This document shows positions 49,831 to 58,585 of a DNA stretch of 64,000 nucleotides, piece by piece. The notes under the pieces were generated by a model. The model searched no databases and had not been told where the DNA came from. It saw nothing but the letters and a program-made list of their open reading frames with translations. Each line of letters starts with the position of its first letter. The stretch's first letter is position 1. The stretch covers positions 107,025 to 171,024 of the forward strand of contig NZ_RZUF01000007.1 in assembly GCF_004005375.1 (NCBI RefSeq), given 5' to 3'. The stretch comes from Rheinheimera sediminis (GTDB taxonomy: Bacteria; Pseudomonadota; Gammaproteobacteria; Enterobacterales; Alteromonadaceae). Both the position numbers and the translations under genes were made by a program.

Positions 49831-50880
49831 GTGATTAAGTGCGCTTTTCTGGTTCTTTCAATGTTATTGTTTTTGGGTTGTGATCCCGCACCATCATCAA
49901 AAAATTCTCACGCCTTACAGATAGTAAGTGGTGAGCCTGTCGAGAAGAAACGAGGAGTGGTTTTTCCGCAAGATCACGGTCCACACTTGGAGCAAGGCAT
50001 TGAATGGTGGTACATCACCGCGAACTTAACTGCGGACACTGGCGAAACATTCGGTGCGCAGTGGACATTGTTCAGAACTAGAGCGCCTTTACCCTTTGAA
50101 TCGACGTGGTGGGACAATCAACTTTATTTTGCCCATTTTGCGCTGCAACACGAGCAATTTCATGTTGCTTTTGAACGCTTTGCCCGTGCTGGACAAGCCA
50201 GCATTTCAGCAACCCCTTTCTCAGCACAGTTAGATGATTGGTCATTAAAAAGCACAGAGCAAAGTTTTTTACCGCTGCAAATGCAGGCAAAACAGGACGA
50301 CTATGCCATTGATGTTTCCCTGAATAACAGTCCACTCACTTTACATGGTGAAAATGGTTATAGCCAAAAAACTGACAGCGGTCACGCTTCTTACTACTTC
50401 AGCTACCCGTTTTTAGAAACAAGAGGTACCATCACTTTTAATGGCAAAGACTACAAAGTATCTGGTAATGCCTGGTATGACAGAGAATGGTCGGCAAGTT
50501 TATTGGATAAAAATCAACTAGGTTGGGATTGGTTTAGCCTGGTAAGTGAAGAACACCCCAAGCAAGGCCTAATGTTATTTTGTATCCGCGATGCACAACA
50601 AAACTATGAATACTGCAGTGGCACACGTATTGCTGAAAGTGGTGAGGTGACTCAAATCCCACGAGAAGATATAAGTTTACAAGTTTTAGAACATATCACC
50701 ATCGATGGTACACAATATCCAAGTGTATGGAAAATTGAACTGCCTGACTCAGCACCTGTTCTGATTGAAACCATCACAAAAGATTCTCTAAATAAGCTAT
50801 CGACAAAATATTGGGAAGGTCGGGTAAGAGCAACACATGGATTTAATGGCAAAGGCTATGCAGAATTAGCAGGGTATTAA
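49831..50880 (+). CDS. AttH/CrtC-like lipocalin-fold lipoprotein
   Basis: 349 residues from a GTG at 49831. LLFLGC gives a lipobox at about residue 17. The mature protein shows the AttH/carotenoid 1,2-hydratase signature: QGIEWWYITANLTADTG, FGAQWTLFRTR, YFAHFALQ, and SGNAWYDREWSASLL followed by GWDWFSL. These are tandem lipocalin-like domains. In other bacteria such lipoproteins are encoded with an ABC ATPase and FtsX permease, exactly as here, but the cargo is unknown. It is not likely to be a true carotenoid hydratase because no carotenoid genes are near. Confidence 0.87.
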   Translation: MIKCAFLVLSMLLFLGCDPAPSSKNSHALQIVSGEPVEKKRGVVFPQDHGPHLEQGIEWWYITANLTADTGETFGAQWTLFRTRAPLPFESTWWDNQLYFAHFALQHEQFHVAFERFARAGQASISATPFSAQLDDWSLKSTEQSFLPLQMQAKQDDYAIDVSLNNSPLTLHGENGYSQKTDSGHASYYFSYPFLETRGTITFNGKDYKVSGNAWYDREWSASLLDKNQLGWDWFSLVSEEHPKQGLMLFCIRDAQQNYEYCSGTRIAESGEVTQIPREDISLQVLEHITIDGTQYPSVWKIELPDSAPVLIETITKDSLNKLSTKYWEGRVRATHGFNGKGYAELAGY

Positions 50881-50889
50881 TGCTGTATG

Positions 50890-50925
50890 AACCCTTAGAG
50901 TGTGTTGACGTTTCAGGGTTATTTT
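50890..50925 (+). terminator. Weak terminator candidate after the AttH-like gene
   Basis: AACCCT and AGGGTT enclose a 19-base loop and are followed by ATTTTTC. The stem is only six pairs. Confidence 0.35.
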
Positions 50926-51000
50926 TCTGGCGGAAAGGCTTGGCAAGGCGCTGCCTTTAAGATTCGTCTGGCTTCGCTTTGAGCTTTGTTTGCCTACAGG

Positions 51001-51080
51001 GAGCACCGATCTTTGTCAAGAGCGAGCCGACGACCTCCGCTACGGGGTTATAAAGAGCAGCCCGACGAGCTACCAGGCTG
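51001..51080 (-). pseudogene. Degenerate tRNA-fMet-like repeat P1 (partial)
   Basis: Contains the expanded T-loop segment, the expanded anticodon segment (ACGGGGTTATAAAGAGCAG) and an intact GACGAGCTACCAGGCTG D-arm region, but lacks the acceptor end seen in the other copies. It is the outermost member, farthest from the tRNA promoter. Confidence 0.65.
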
Positions 51081-51102
51081 ATTTATCTTGAATATCAGAT
51101 AC

Positions 51103-51233
51103 AAAAAAACCGACTATAAAGTCGGTCTTAAAGTTGGTTGCGGGAGCCCCGATCTTTGTGAAGAGCGAGCCGACGACCTTCGCCACGGGGTTATAAAGAG
51201 GAGACCGACGAGCTACCAGGTTGTTCCGTCCCA
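51103..51233 (-). pseudogene. Degenerate tRNA-fMet-like repeat P2 with its terminator
   Basis: The tRNA-like part (51135-51233) keeps the fMet acceptor 3' side with encoded CCA, the D-arm and most of the T-stem. It carries about nine extra bases in the T-loop, six extra bases inside the anticodon (between C and AT) and six after the anticodon stem. A terminator (51103-51126, ACCGAC-TATAAA-GTCGGT with T-tract on minus) follows. It cannot fold as a normal tRNA. Confidence 0.7.
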
Positions 51234-51245
51234 GTTTTTGGATAC

Positions 51246-51375
51246 AAAAAAACCGACTATTGAGCCGGTTGATTGTTGGTTGCGGGAGCCCCGATCTTTG
51301 TGAAGAGCGAGCCGACGACCTTCGCCACGGGGTTATAAAGAGGAGACCGACGAGCTACCAGGTTGTTCCGTCCCA
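51246..51375 (-). pseudogene. Degenerate tRNA-fMet-like repeat P3 with its terminator
   Basis: The tRNA-like part (51277-51375) is identical to P2 through its length. The unit repeats at 142 bases and the two units differ from each other mainly in the terminator stems. Terminator at 51246-51270 (AACCGAC-TATTGA-GCCGGTT). Confidence 0.7.
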
Positions 51376-51387
51376 GTTTTTGGATAC

Positions 51388-51522
51388 AAAAAAACCGACT
51401 ATTGAGTCGGTTGATTGTTGGTTGCGGGAGCACCGATCTTTGTGAAGAGCGAACCGACGACCTCCGCTACGGGGTTATAAAGAGCAGCCCGACCCGACGA
51501 GCTACCAGGTTGTTCCATCCCA
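51388..51522 (-). pseudogene. Degenerate tRNA-fMet-like repeat P4 with its terminator
   Basis: The tRNA-like part (51419-51522) has the same insertions as P2 and P3 but uses the CTCCGCTACGG variant found in P1 and has an extra GACCC duplication near the D-arm. Terminator at 51388-51412. It directly follows the terminator of the last intact tRNA. Confidence 0.7.
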
Positions 51523-51534
51523 GTTTTTGGATAC

Positions 51535-51559
51535 AAAAAAACCGACTATTGAGTCGGTT
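51535..51559 (-). terminator. Terminator of the initiator tRNA array
   Basis: On the minus strand AACCGAC, loop TCAATA, GTCGGTT followed by a run of T. It starts six bases past the CCA end of the last intact tRNA-fMet. The same hairpin is duplicated after each degenerate copy. Confidence 0.88.
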
Positions 51560-51565
51560 GATTGT

Positions 51566-51642
<77 letters not shown>

Positions 51643-51715
51643 TCCGTATCTTAACACCGAGCAGAGTGTGTTAAGTGGGGTACTACTTTTTTACATTACT
51701 TAAGAAAACTTAAGT

Positions 51716-51792
<77 letters not shown>

Positions 51793-51865
51793 TCCGTATC
51801 TTAACACCGAGCAGAGTGTGTTAAGTGGGGTACTACTTTTTTACATTACTTAAGAAAACTTAAGT

Positions 51866-51942
<77 letters not shown>

Positions 51943-52015
51943 TCCGTATCTTAACACCGAGCAGAGTGTGTTAAGTGGGGTACTACTTTTTTACATTACT
52001 TAAGAAAACTTAAGT

Positions 52016-52092
<77 letters not shown>

Positions 52093-52183
52093 TCCGTATC
52101 TTAACACCAAGCAGCCTGTGTTAAGGTTGTAATGCATTCACGTTATATACTTAAACATTCAAAATAAATTTGTTTACTTAAGT

Positions 52184-52274
52184 TGGTTGCGGGAGCCGGA
52201 TTTGAACCGTCGCCCTTCGTCACGGGGTTATAAAGAGGAGCCCGAGGGCTAAATTACTTTACCACGCCTGTCAC
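52184..52274 (-). pseudogene. Chimeric tRNA-fMet-like repeat P5
   Basis: The 3' half on the minus strand is a normal fMet T-arm, acceptor and CCA. The anticodon region carries the same insertions as P1-P4 (CTCCTCTTTATAACCCC then GTGAC). The 5' half (GTGGTAAAGTAATTTAGCCC) is unrelated to fMet. It lies inside the transcribed array, between intact copies 4 and 5. Confidence 0.65.
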
Positions 52275-52278
52275 GAAT

Positions 52279-52355
<77 letters not shown>

Positions 52356-52373
52356 TCCGTGTTTGCGGGGCGC

Positions 52374-52402
52374 ATAGTAGAGCTTTTGCTATAGCAGTGC
52401 AA
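52374..52402 (-). promoter_or_regulatory. Promoter of the initiator tRNA array
   Basis: On the minus strand TTGCAC (52397-52402) and TACTAT (52374-52379) are exactly 17 bases apart, followed by GCGCCCC, a GC-rich discriminator typical of stringently controlled stable RNA promoters. Confidence 0.85.
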
Positions 52403-52538
52403 GGCTTAATATCAGTAAATTCCAAAGAAGCGAACTGACTGCGCAATTATTAAACGCATAGCCGTTTAAGTAGGCGATCTAACCGAAAAAAGCCGCTGGT
52501 GTTACAAATCATTGTTTTTTTGCTTAAAAACATCCCAA

Positions 52539-52565
52539 TGCTTTCGAAAGCGCTTCTGTTATAAT
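52539..52565 (+). promoter_or_regulatory. rlmKL promoter with palindrome
   Basis: An extended -10 (TGTTATAAT, ending 52565) lies 29 bases before the ATG. The perfect palindrome GCTTTCGAAAGC (52539-52550) occupies the -35 region in place of a consensus box. Confidence 0.6.
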
Positions 52566-52594
52566 GTGCGCCATTTTATTGCAGGGCAGATCAT

Positions 52595-54727
52595 ATGTTG
52601 GAATTCTGGGCCTTAACATCTAAAGGTGTTGAAGAGCTGTTGGCGGATGAGATCCGTCGTTATCAAGGCGAAATTATTAAATTAGGCATGGGCGTAGTGC
52701 GTTTTAAGGCTGAACTTAAAGATGCATATCAGCTGTGCTTATGGTCACGTCTGGCAACTCGTATTCTGCGCCTGGAACAATCCATCGAAATTGATGCCAA
52801 TTCAGATCTGTATCAGGTGGCCACGCGCATTAACTGGCCTTCATTAATGCGAATGGAGCAAAGTTTTGCGGTTGAATGTGTAGGTAAGCATCCGACCATA
52901 GACAATACCCAGTTTGGTGGCATGCGGGTAAAAGATGCCATAGTGGATCAGTTCCGTGAACGTTACGATGCGCGCCCCAATGTCGATCGTCTGGATCCGG
53001 ACGTGCGTTTTCAGGTGCGTTTAGAACGTCAGCATTTCCATTTCTTTCAGGATTTCTCTGGGCCGTCACTGCATCAGCGTGGTTATCGGAAAGAGCAGGG
53101 CGAAGCGCCATTAAAAGAGCATTTAGCTGCGGCCTTGTTATTACGCTCTGGCTGGAAAGCTGATCAGCCTTTATATGACCCATTTTGTGGTAGCGGTACT
53201 CTATTAATAGAAGCAGTGCTGATGGCGCGTCAATTGGCGCCCGGATTAAAGCGTGAAAAGTTTGCTTTTGAAAGCTGGGGTGATCACCAACCAGATCTTT
53301 GGCAACAACTGCGCGCTGAAGCTTTAGGCTCACGTCAGGCAATTGCTGAAGGCGTGACTTTTGTCGGTAGCGATACTGACGAGCGTACCTTACAAAAAGC
53401 CCGTCAAAATGCTGCTCGTGCTGGTGTGGCTGACTATATAGAGTTCATCACTCAGGATGCGACTCAGATCCAGTCAGCGGTATGCGAAGGCAAAGGCGTG
53501 ATTATTACCAACCCACCGTACGGTGAGCGTTTAGGCGATTTGCCTCAGCTTATTCCTGTTTATGCAGAATTCTCTTTAGGCCTGAAAAAACACTATCAGG
53601 GCTGGCGTTTAGCCATTATTACCTCAAGCCCGGATTTATTGCGGGCGCTGAAGTTATCCAAAGCCAAAAGCTATAAATTCACCAACGGTCCTTTAGACTG
53701 TGAATTTACCATGTTCGAGCTGACCGAACAGCAAGTACAGGTCAATGCCAACAGCCAAAGTGCAGCTTTGTTTTATGCGGAAAGTGAGTCTTTTGGTAAT
53801 AGACTAAAGAAAAACGTCAAGCAGCTGGAAAAATGGGCGAAACGCGAAAACATCAGCTGCTACCGGATGTACGACGCCGATATTCCGGAATACAACGTCG
53901 CGGTCGACTGGTATGACGGCGAAGTGGTGATCCACGAATACGCTGCTCCTGCCAATGTCGATGAGCAAATAGCTCAAAAACGTTTGTTTGATGTGGTGAA
54001 CTTAGTGCCTAAAGTACTGGGCATCAGCAGCGACAAACTGGTGCTGAAAGTTCGTGAAAAACAAAAAGGTAAAGAGCAGTACCAGGCGTTGGCCAAAGCA
54101 GGTCAGTACAAAGAAGTCACTGAATATGGCGCTAAGTTTCTGGTAAATCTGCGTGATTATCTGGATACCGGCTTGTTTTTAGACCACCGTGTCACACGCC
54201 TGGCTATTCAGCAGCAAGCCAAAGGCAAAAAAGTACTGAATTTATTTGCCTACACTGGAACAGCTTCTGTGCATGCAGCTTTAGGTGGCGCTTTGTCTGT
54301 GACTACAGTGGATATGTCGAATACTTATCTGGACTGGGCAAAACGCAACTTTCTGATCAACGGTCTGGAAGGTAAAGCCTACCAGTTTGTGCAGGACAAC
54401 TGTTTAGATTGGCTCAAAGGCTGCAAAAACCAGTTTGATTTAATCTTTGTTGATCCGCCAACTTTTTCGAACTCGAAACGGATGGAAGATACCTGGGATG
54501 TGCAACGTGATCATGTCAAGTTGTTGACTATGGTAGGGCGCTGTCTGGCGCCGAACGGCAAAGTGATATTTTCCAACAATAAAAGACGTTTTAAAATCGA
54601 TAAAGCAGAACTGGAACAAGCGGGCTGGAGCATCAAAGATATCTCAGCACAAAGTTTGCCGGAAGACTTTAAACGCAACCCAAATATTCACGTGTGCTTT
54701 GAGCTGTTTAAACGCCTTGAAGAGTAA
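52595..54727 (+). CDS. rlmL: Bifunctional 23S rRNA methyltransferase RlmKL
   Basis: 710 residues, the fused enzyme that makes m2G2445 and m7G2069 in 23S rRNA. An N-terminal ferredoxin-like/THUMP region (1-155) is followed by the RlmL domain with DPFCGSGTLLIEAVLMA (about 197-213) and the NPPY motif ITNPPYGERLG. The RlmK domain starts near 400, with LNLFAYTGTASVHAALGGA (about 550) and DLIFVDPPTFSNSKRM. Length and order match E. coli RlmKL (702). It heads the conserved rlmKL-glutaredoxin-uup run. Confidence 0.96.
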   Translation: MLEFWALTSKGVEELLADEIRRYQGEIIKLGMGVVRFKAELKDAYQLCLWSRLATRILRLEQSIEIDANSDLYQVATRINWPSLMRMEQSFAVECVGKHPTIDNTQFGGMRVKDAIVDQFRERYDARPNVDRLDPDVRFQVRLERQHFHFFQDFSGPSLHQRGYRKEQGEAPLKEHLAAALLLRSGWKADQPLYDPFCGSGTLLIEAVLMARQLAPGLKREKFAFESWGDHQPDLWQQLRAEALGSRQAIAEGVTFVGSDTDERTLQKARQNAARAGVADYIEFITQDATQIQSAVCEGKGVIITNPPYGERLGDLPQLIPVYAEFSLGLKKHYQGWRLAIITSSPDLLRALKLSKAKSYKFTNGPLDCEFTMFELTEQQVQVNANSQSAALFYAESESFGNRLKKNVKQLEKWAKRENISCYRMYDADIPEYNVAVDWYDGEVVIHEYAAPANVDEQIAQKRLFDVVNLVPKVLGISSDKLVLKVREKQKGKEQYQALAKAGQYKEVTEYGAKFLVNLRDYLDTGLFLDHRVTRLAIQQQAKGKKVLNLFAYTGTASVHAALGGALSVTTVDMSNTYLDWAKRNFLINGLEGKAYQFVQDNCLDWLKGCKNQFDLIFVDPPTFSNSKRMEDTWDVQRDHVKLLTMVGRCLAPNGKVIFSNNKRRFKIDKAELEQAGWSIKDISAQSLPEDFKRNPNIHVCFELFKRLEE

Positions 54728-54733
54728 GTTTTG

Positions 54734-54973
54734 ATGCAAATTAGGCTTTACAGCACCTGGGGTTGCCATTTGTGTGAACAGGCCGAGCAGCTTCTGCTGC
54801 AGGCCGGTGTCGCTGGTACTGTTGAAATTATAGATATAGTGGACGAGCCGGCAGCTTTTGAGCGCTACCGTGTGCATATTCCGGTGTTAAAAGTGAATGA
54901 ACAGGAACTGTTCTGGCCCTTTGAACTTGAACAGATACAACAACTGCTGCGTCAGCAGTCGTCAGGATTATAA
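54734..54973 (+). CDS. Glutaredoxin-like protein (DUF836 type)
   Basis: 79 residues from ATG 54734; an in-frame TTG one codon earlier is less likely. MQIRLYSTWGCHLCEQAEQLL has the CxxC redox motif (CHLC) at the end of strand 1, and the cis-Pro is in VHIPVLKV. This is the small thioredoxin fold of the PF05768 family. Packed between rlmKL (six bases) and uup (two bases), so an operon. Redox partner unknown. Confidence 0.87.
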   Translation: MQIRLYSTWGCHLCEQAEQLLLQAGVAGTVEIIDIVDEPAAFERYRVHIPVLKVNEQELFWPFELEQIQQLLRQQSSGL

Positions 54974-54975
54974 AA

Positions 54976-56886
54976 GTGGAACTATTACGTTTTCAGCAAG
55001 CCAGCCTTGCCTTTGGTACACACCCAATTTTAGATAAAGTGGATTTCAGTTTGTTTGCCGGCGAACGTGTCTGTTTGGTTGGCCGTAATGGCGCAGGTAA
55101 ATCCTCCTTTTTAAAAATCCTGACCGGTCATCAAAATCTGGATGATGGCCAGGTGGTCCGGCAGAATAATTTGATTATCAGCCGGTTAGAGCAAGACCCA
55201 CCAGCTCGTGTTGACATAAAGGTGGCGGATTTTATTCGGGAAGGCGCGGGCGATTTAGCGGAAAAGCTACAGCGTTTTTACCATCTGGCTGATCATTTCT
55301 CTGACGCTACTGAAGCGGAGCAACGTGAATTTGGTACTTTGCAGGCTGAACTCGATACCCGTCATGGCTGGCAGTTAGAGAGCCGTATTGAAGAGCTTTG
55401 TTTGCAGTTTGAGATGGACCCCAATACCACTTTGGCTTCATTATCCGGAGGTTGGTTACGTAAAGCTGCGTTAGCCAAAGCTTTGGTGTCTCAGCCCACA
55501 GTTTTACTGCTGGATGAACCGACGAACCACTTGGATGTGGCAGCTATACAATGGCTGGAACAGTTCTTTATGAACTTCAAAGGTGCGATCATTTTTATCT
55601 CGCACGACAGGGCCTTTATCCGCGCTTTGGCCAGCCGTATTATCGATTTGGACCGCGGAGAATTAACCTCTCATCCTGGTAACTACGCCGAGTATCTGGA
55701 GCGTAAGCAAAAACTGCTGGAAGTAGAACAGCAGCACAATGCGCTGTTTGATAAAAAGCTGGCTGAAGAAGAGGTTTGGATCCGTCAGGGCATTAAAGCC
55801 CGTCGTACCCGTAACGAAGGCCGTGTGCGTGCTTTAAAAGAGTTACGTAACGAAAGGGCTGCCCGGGTTGAACAAATGGGCAAGGTAGAATTTGCCATTG
55901 AGCAGTCGCAAAAATCCGGCAAGCTGGTGTTTGAGACTAAAGATGTGAATGTCAGCTTTAAAGGCGAAACTGTCCTTAAAGACATTAATGTTCTGGTCAT
56001 GCGTGGTGATCGTATTGCTTTGGTTGGGCCAAATGGGGTAGGTAAATCCACCTTAATCAAAACGTTGCTGGGCGAATATACGGCCGACAGCGGCGAGATA
56101 AAACGCGGCACTAACCTCGAAGTAGCTTATTTTGATCAACACCGTATTCAGCTGGACTTAAATGCCACAGTGCAGGATAACGTTGCTGATGGTAAACAGG
56201 AAATCGTACAAAACGGTCAAACCCGTCACGTATTAAGTTACCTACAGGACTTCTTATTTGCACCAGCACGCGCCAGAACACCAGTTCGGGCTTTATCTGG
56301 TGGTGAGAAAAATCGCTTATTGCTGGCACGTTTATTCGCCAAGCCAAGTAATTTACTGATCCTTGATGAACCCACCAACGATCTGGATGTAGAAACCTTA
56401 GAGCTGCTGGAAGATATTCTGCAGCAGTATCAGGGTACTGTATTGCTGGTGAGCCACGACCGTGAATTTGTTAACAATACAGTCACCAGTTCATTGTATT
56501 TTGCCGGCCAAGGTAAGGTGGTGGACATAGCGGGTGACTACGAAGATGTGGTGGCTTATCAAAAACGGCAGCAAAATCATGTAAAAGCTGTTGAAACAGT
56601 GCAAAAAAGTGTAAAACCTGTCGAAGAAAAGCCTGTGGAGCTTTCATCCAGCAGCAGTAAGAAGTTATCATACAAAGAGAAACGAGAATTGGAGCTATTG
56701 CCCGCTTTAATCGAGACGCTTGATGCAGAATTAAGTGCCTTACAGCAGCAAGTCAATGATCCACATTTTTTCCGGCAAAGTGCCGACTACACCCAAAAAG
56801 CGTTGAACCAATTGCATGAGACTGAGTCGAAGCTCGCGCACGCTTATGAGCGTTGGGAACAATTAGAAGCATTAAATCAGCAGTAA
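54976..56886 (+). CDS. uup: ABC-F ATPase Uup
   Basis: 636 residues from GTG 54976 after AGGA. It has two ABC cassettes: Walker A GRNGAGKSSF (about 36) and GPNGVGKSTL (about 352), signatures LSGGWLRKAALAKAL and LSGGEKNRLLLARLF, and Walker B LLLDEPTNHLD and LILDEPTNDLD. The interdomain P-site linker and a C-terminal coiled coil (about 565-636) that binds DNA in E. coli Uup are present. No membrane segments. ABC-F proteins act on the ribosome; Uup also lowers transposon precise excision. Confidence 0.95.
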   Translation: MELLRFQQASLAFGTHPILDKVDFSLFAGERVCLVGRNGAGKSSFLKILTGHQNLDDGQVVRQNNLIISRLEQDPPARVDIKVADFIREGAGDLAEKLQRFYHLADHFSDATEAEQREFGTLQAELDTRHGWQLESRIEELCLQFEMDPNTTLASLSGGWLRKAALAKALVSQPTVLLLDEPTNHLDVAAIQWLEQFFMNFKGAIIFISHDRAFIRALASRIIDLDRGELTSHPGNYAEYLERKQKLLEVEQQHNALFDKKLAEEEVWIRQGIKARRTRNEGRVRALKELRNERAARVEQMGKVEFAIEQSQKSGKLVFETKDVNVSFKGETVLKDINVLVMRGDRIALVGPNGVGKSTLIKTLLGEYTADSGEIKRGTNLEVAYFDQHRIQLDLNATVQDNVADGKQEIVQNGQTRHVLSYLQDFLFAPARARTPVRALSGGEKNRLLLARLFAKPSNLLILDEPTNDLDVETLELLEDILQQYQGTVLLVSHDREFVNNTVTSSLYFAGQGKVVDIAGDYEDVVAYQKRQQNHVKAVETVQKSVKPVEEKPVELSSSSSKKLSYKEKRELELLPALIETLDAELSALQQQVNDPHFFRQSADYTQKALNQLHETESKLAHAYERWEQLEALNQQ

Positions 56887-56898
56887 CAGGGGACCTGA

Positions 56899-58539
56899 AT
56901 GAGATTATCGCCCGTAGTATTAGCCTTATTACCCGGCCTGGCCGCCAGTTCAGCGTACGCCGCTGTTTATCAGGTTCAGGAGCTTGCTGAAATCACCACT
57001 GTTCGTTCACAGTTTGGCGCCGCGCTGAATGACAATGGGGATGCAGTAGGTTCTGGTTCAGTTATCTATAATTTTCCGGTAGATATTAGTGCTATTGATT
57101 TTGAAAATGCCAGTCTAGTGGCCGCCTTAACAGCGGAACAAATAGAACAGATTAAATTAGGAAATATCAGTGCTTCGTCACAGGTCGCTTTAATTAATTA
57201 TTTAACAGCGAATACTGATAATTACCAAGTGCAGCGTTATACAGATGTAATGGCATTCAATCTTGTAACAGGCGATCAAGTAAAGATTCGTGAGCAAGCT
57301 GCAGCCCCTACAAGTAGAGAGTATCTGTACGATATCAACAATACGGGTCATGCTATTGGTGTAGCGACAGCAACGTACCGCCAGCAAAGTTTTACTCCTG
57401 AGGCCACTGAAGCTGAACCTTCCCCAGCAACAGTGAATTTATGGGTGCCTGATGCGGCATATTTGAAGTCTTATGTCGTCAATGGTAACAGTGTAACAGC
57501 ACTACCTATTCCTTTTGAGGACTTCGGCGGAGGTTTTTCCTCAGCAAATAAAATCAGCGAGAACAACTATATAGCAGGTTCAGGTAGCGTCTCCATGATG
57601 GAAAGTGTGGTGGATTCTATTGAAACCGCCTGTACCGGTAAAACCAGGCCTGTTGCTCTTTGTTACGATCAGTATAAATCGGGTTATATAGAACGCGCTT
57701 TAGTCTGGAAAATGAATGAAGCCGGACAAATTTCAGCTCCTGTGCAATATGGCATTTTAGGCCCTGTAATCGAGAATACAACTGAAAACCTCTACTCCAG
57801 CCGTGCTTTATCAGTGAATAACAATGGAATAGCTGTTGGCTACTCGAGCTATACCAACGAAGAGCGAAGAATTTTTGTTGCCCACGCTAGCGTTTTCCAT
57901 GAAGGCGAAGTATCCGCAGTCGTTGACCCTTTAGAGTGGAATTCCAGTTTTGCCGCAGATATTAATAACGAAAATATTATTATTGGCGCAGCAAGTACAA
58001 CCTTTAATGGATTGCCGACCAATAGATTATTTGTGTTTGATTACAATACAAAAACTCTGACTTTTCCAAATGGTTTTTTCAACAGCTCAGATACCATTCC
58101 AAAGGCTATTAACGACAATAGCATGGTTGTAGGTTCAGCAGATATTTTGCCTGCTGACGGCACGACAAGACGAAAGGTTGCGTTTTTGTTTGATATAGAA
58201 GCTAACAGCTTTACTGATTTAAACACTCTATTGCCCTGTGGTACTGCTTTTAATCTGGTTGAAGCCAAAGATATTAACAATAATAATGAAATTATTGCCA
58301 ATGCTGTGATGTCCGTTGAACAACGTGACGCCAAAGGTGACGTGGTAAAAGACAGTGCTGGTAACCCAGTGATGGAAAACGTAACCCGAGCAGTGAAACT
58401 GACACCGGTTCCTAACGGCACTATTGATAGCTGCCAGGTGGAAGAAGAGCAAAGCTATGAACGTAAAGGTGGATCTTCAACCTGGTATAGTCTGTTGCTA
58501 CTGCCATTGGTGTGGTTAAGACGACGCTTAAGCCAATAG
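56899..58539 (+). CDS. DUF3466 exported protein with GlyGly-CTERM tail
   Basis: 546 residues. A signal peptide ends near SSAYAAVY. The body is built of repeated beta elements with motifs such as ALNDNGDAVGSG, DINNTGHAIGVA, SVNNNGIAVGYS, DINNENIIIGAA and DINNNNEIIANA, i.e. about six HAF-like repeats, which suggests a propeller. The C-terminus is KGGSSTWYSLLLLPLVWLRR: Gly-Gly, hydrophobic helix, Arg cluster, the GlyGly-CTERM sorting signal cut by rhombosortase and passed to type II secretion. So it is probably a surface or secreted protein of unknown function. AGGGGA precedes the ATG. Confidence 0.88.
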   Translation: MRLSPVVLALLPGLAASSAYAAVYQVQELAEITTVRSQFGAALNDNGDAVGSGSVIYNFPVDISAIDFENASLVAALTAEQIEQIKLGNISASSQVALINYLTANTDNYQVQRYTDVMAFNLVTGDQVKIREQAAAPTSREYLYDINNTGHAIGVATATYRQQSFTPEATEAEPSPATVNLWVPDAAYLKSYVVNGNSVTALPIPFEDFGGGFSSANKISENNYIAGSGSVSMMESVVDSIETACTGKTRPVALCYDQYKSGYIERALVWKMNEAGQISAPVQYGILGPVIENTTENLYSSRALSVNNNGIAVGYSSYTNEERRIFVAHASVFHEGEVSAVVDPLEWNSSFAADINNENIIIGAASTTFNGLPTNRLFVFDYNTKTLTFPNGFFNSSDTIPKAINDNSMVVGSADILPADGTTRRKVAFLFDIEANSFTDLNTLLPCGTAFNLVEAKDINNNNEIIANAVMSVEQRDAKGDVVKDSAGNPVMENVTRAVKLTPVPNGTIDSCQVEEEQSYERKGGSSTWYSLLLLPLVWLRRRLSQ

Positions 58540-58561
58540 GTATACACAGGCTTTAAACATG

Positions 58562-58585
58562 ACAAACCCGCAATAGCGGGTTTGT
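58562..58585 (+). terminator. Terminator after the DUF3466 gene
   Basis: ACAAACCCGC, loop AATA, GCGGGTTTGT, then TATTTTT: a 10-bp perfect stem. Confidence 0.9.

Noticed and set aside
49831..50880. Carotenoid 1,2-hydratase (CrtC)
   Set aside because: The fold resembles CrtC, but it is a lipoprotein encoded with an ABC transporter and no carotenoid genes are near; AttH-like is the better label.
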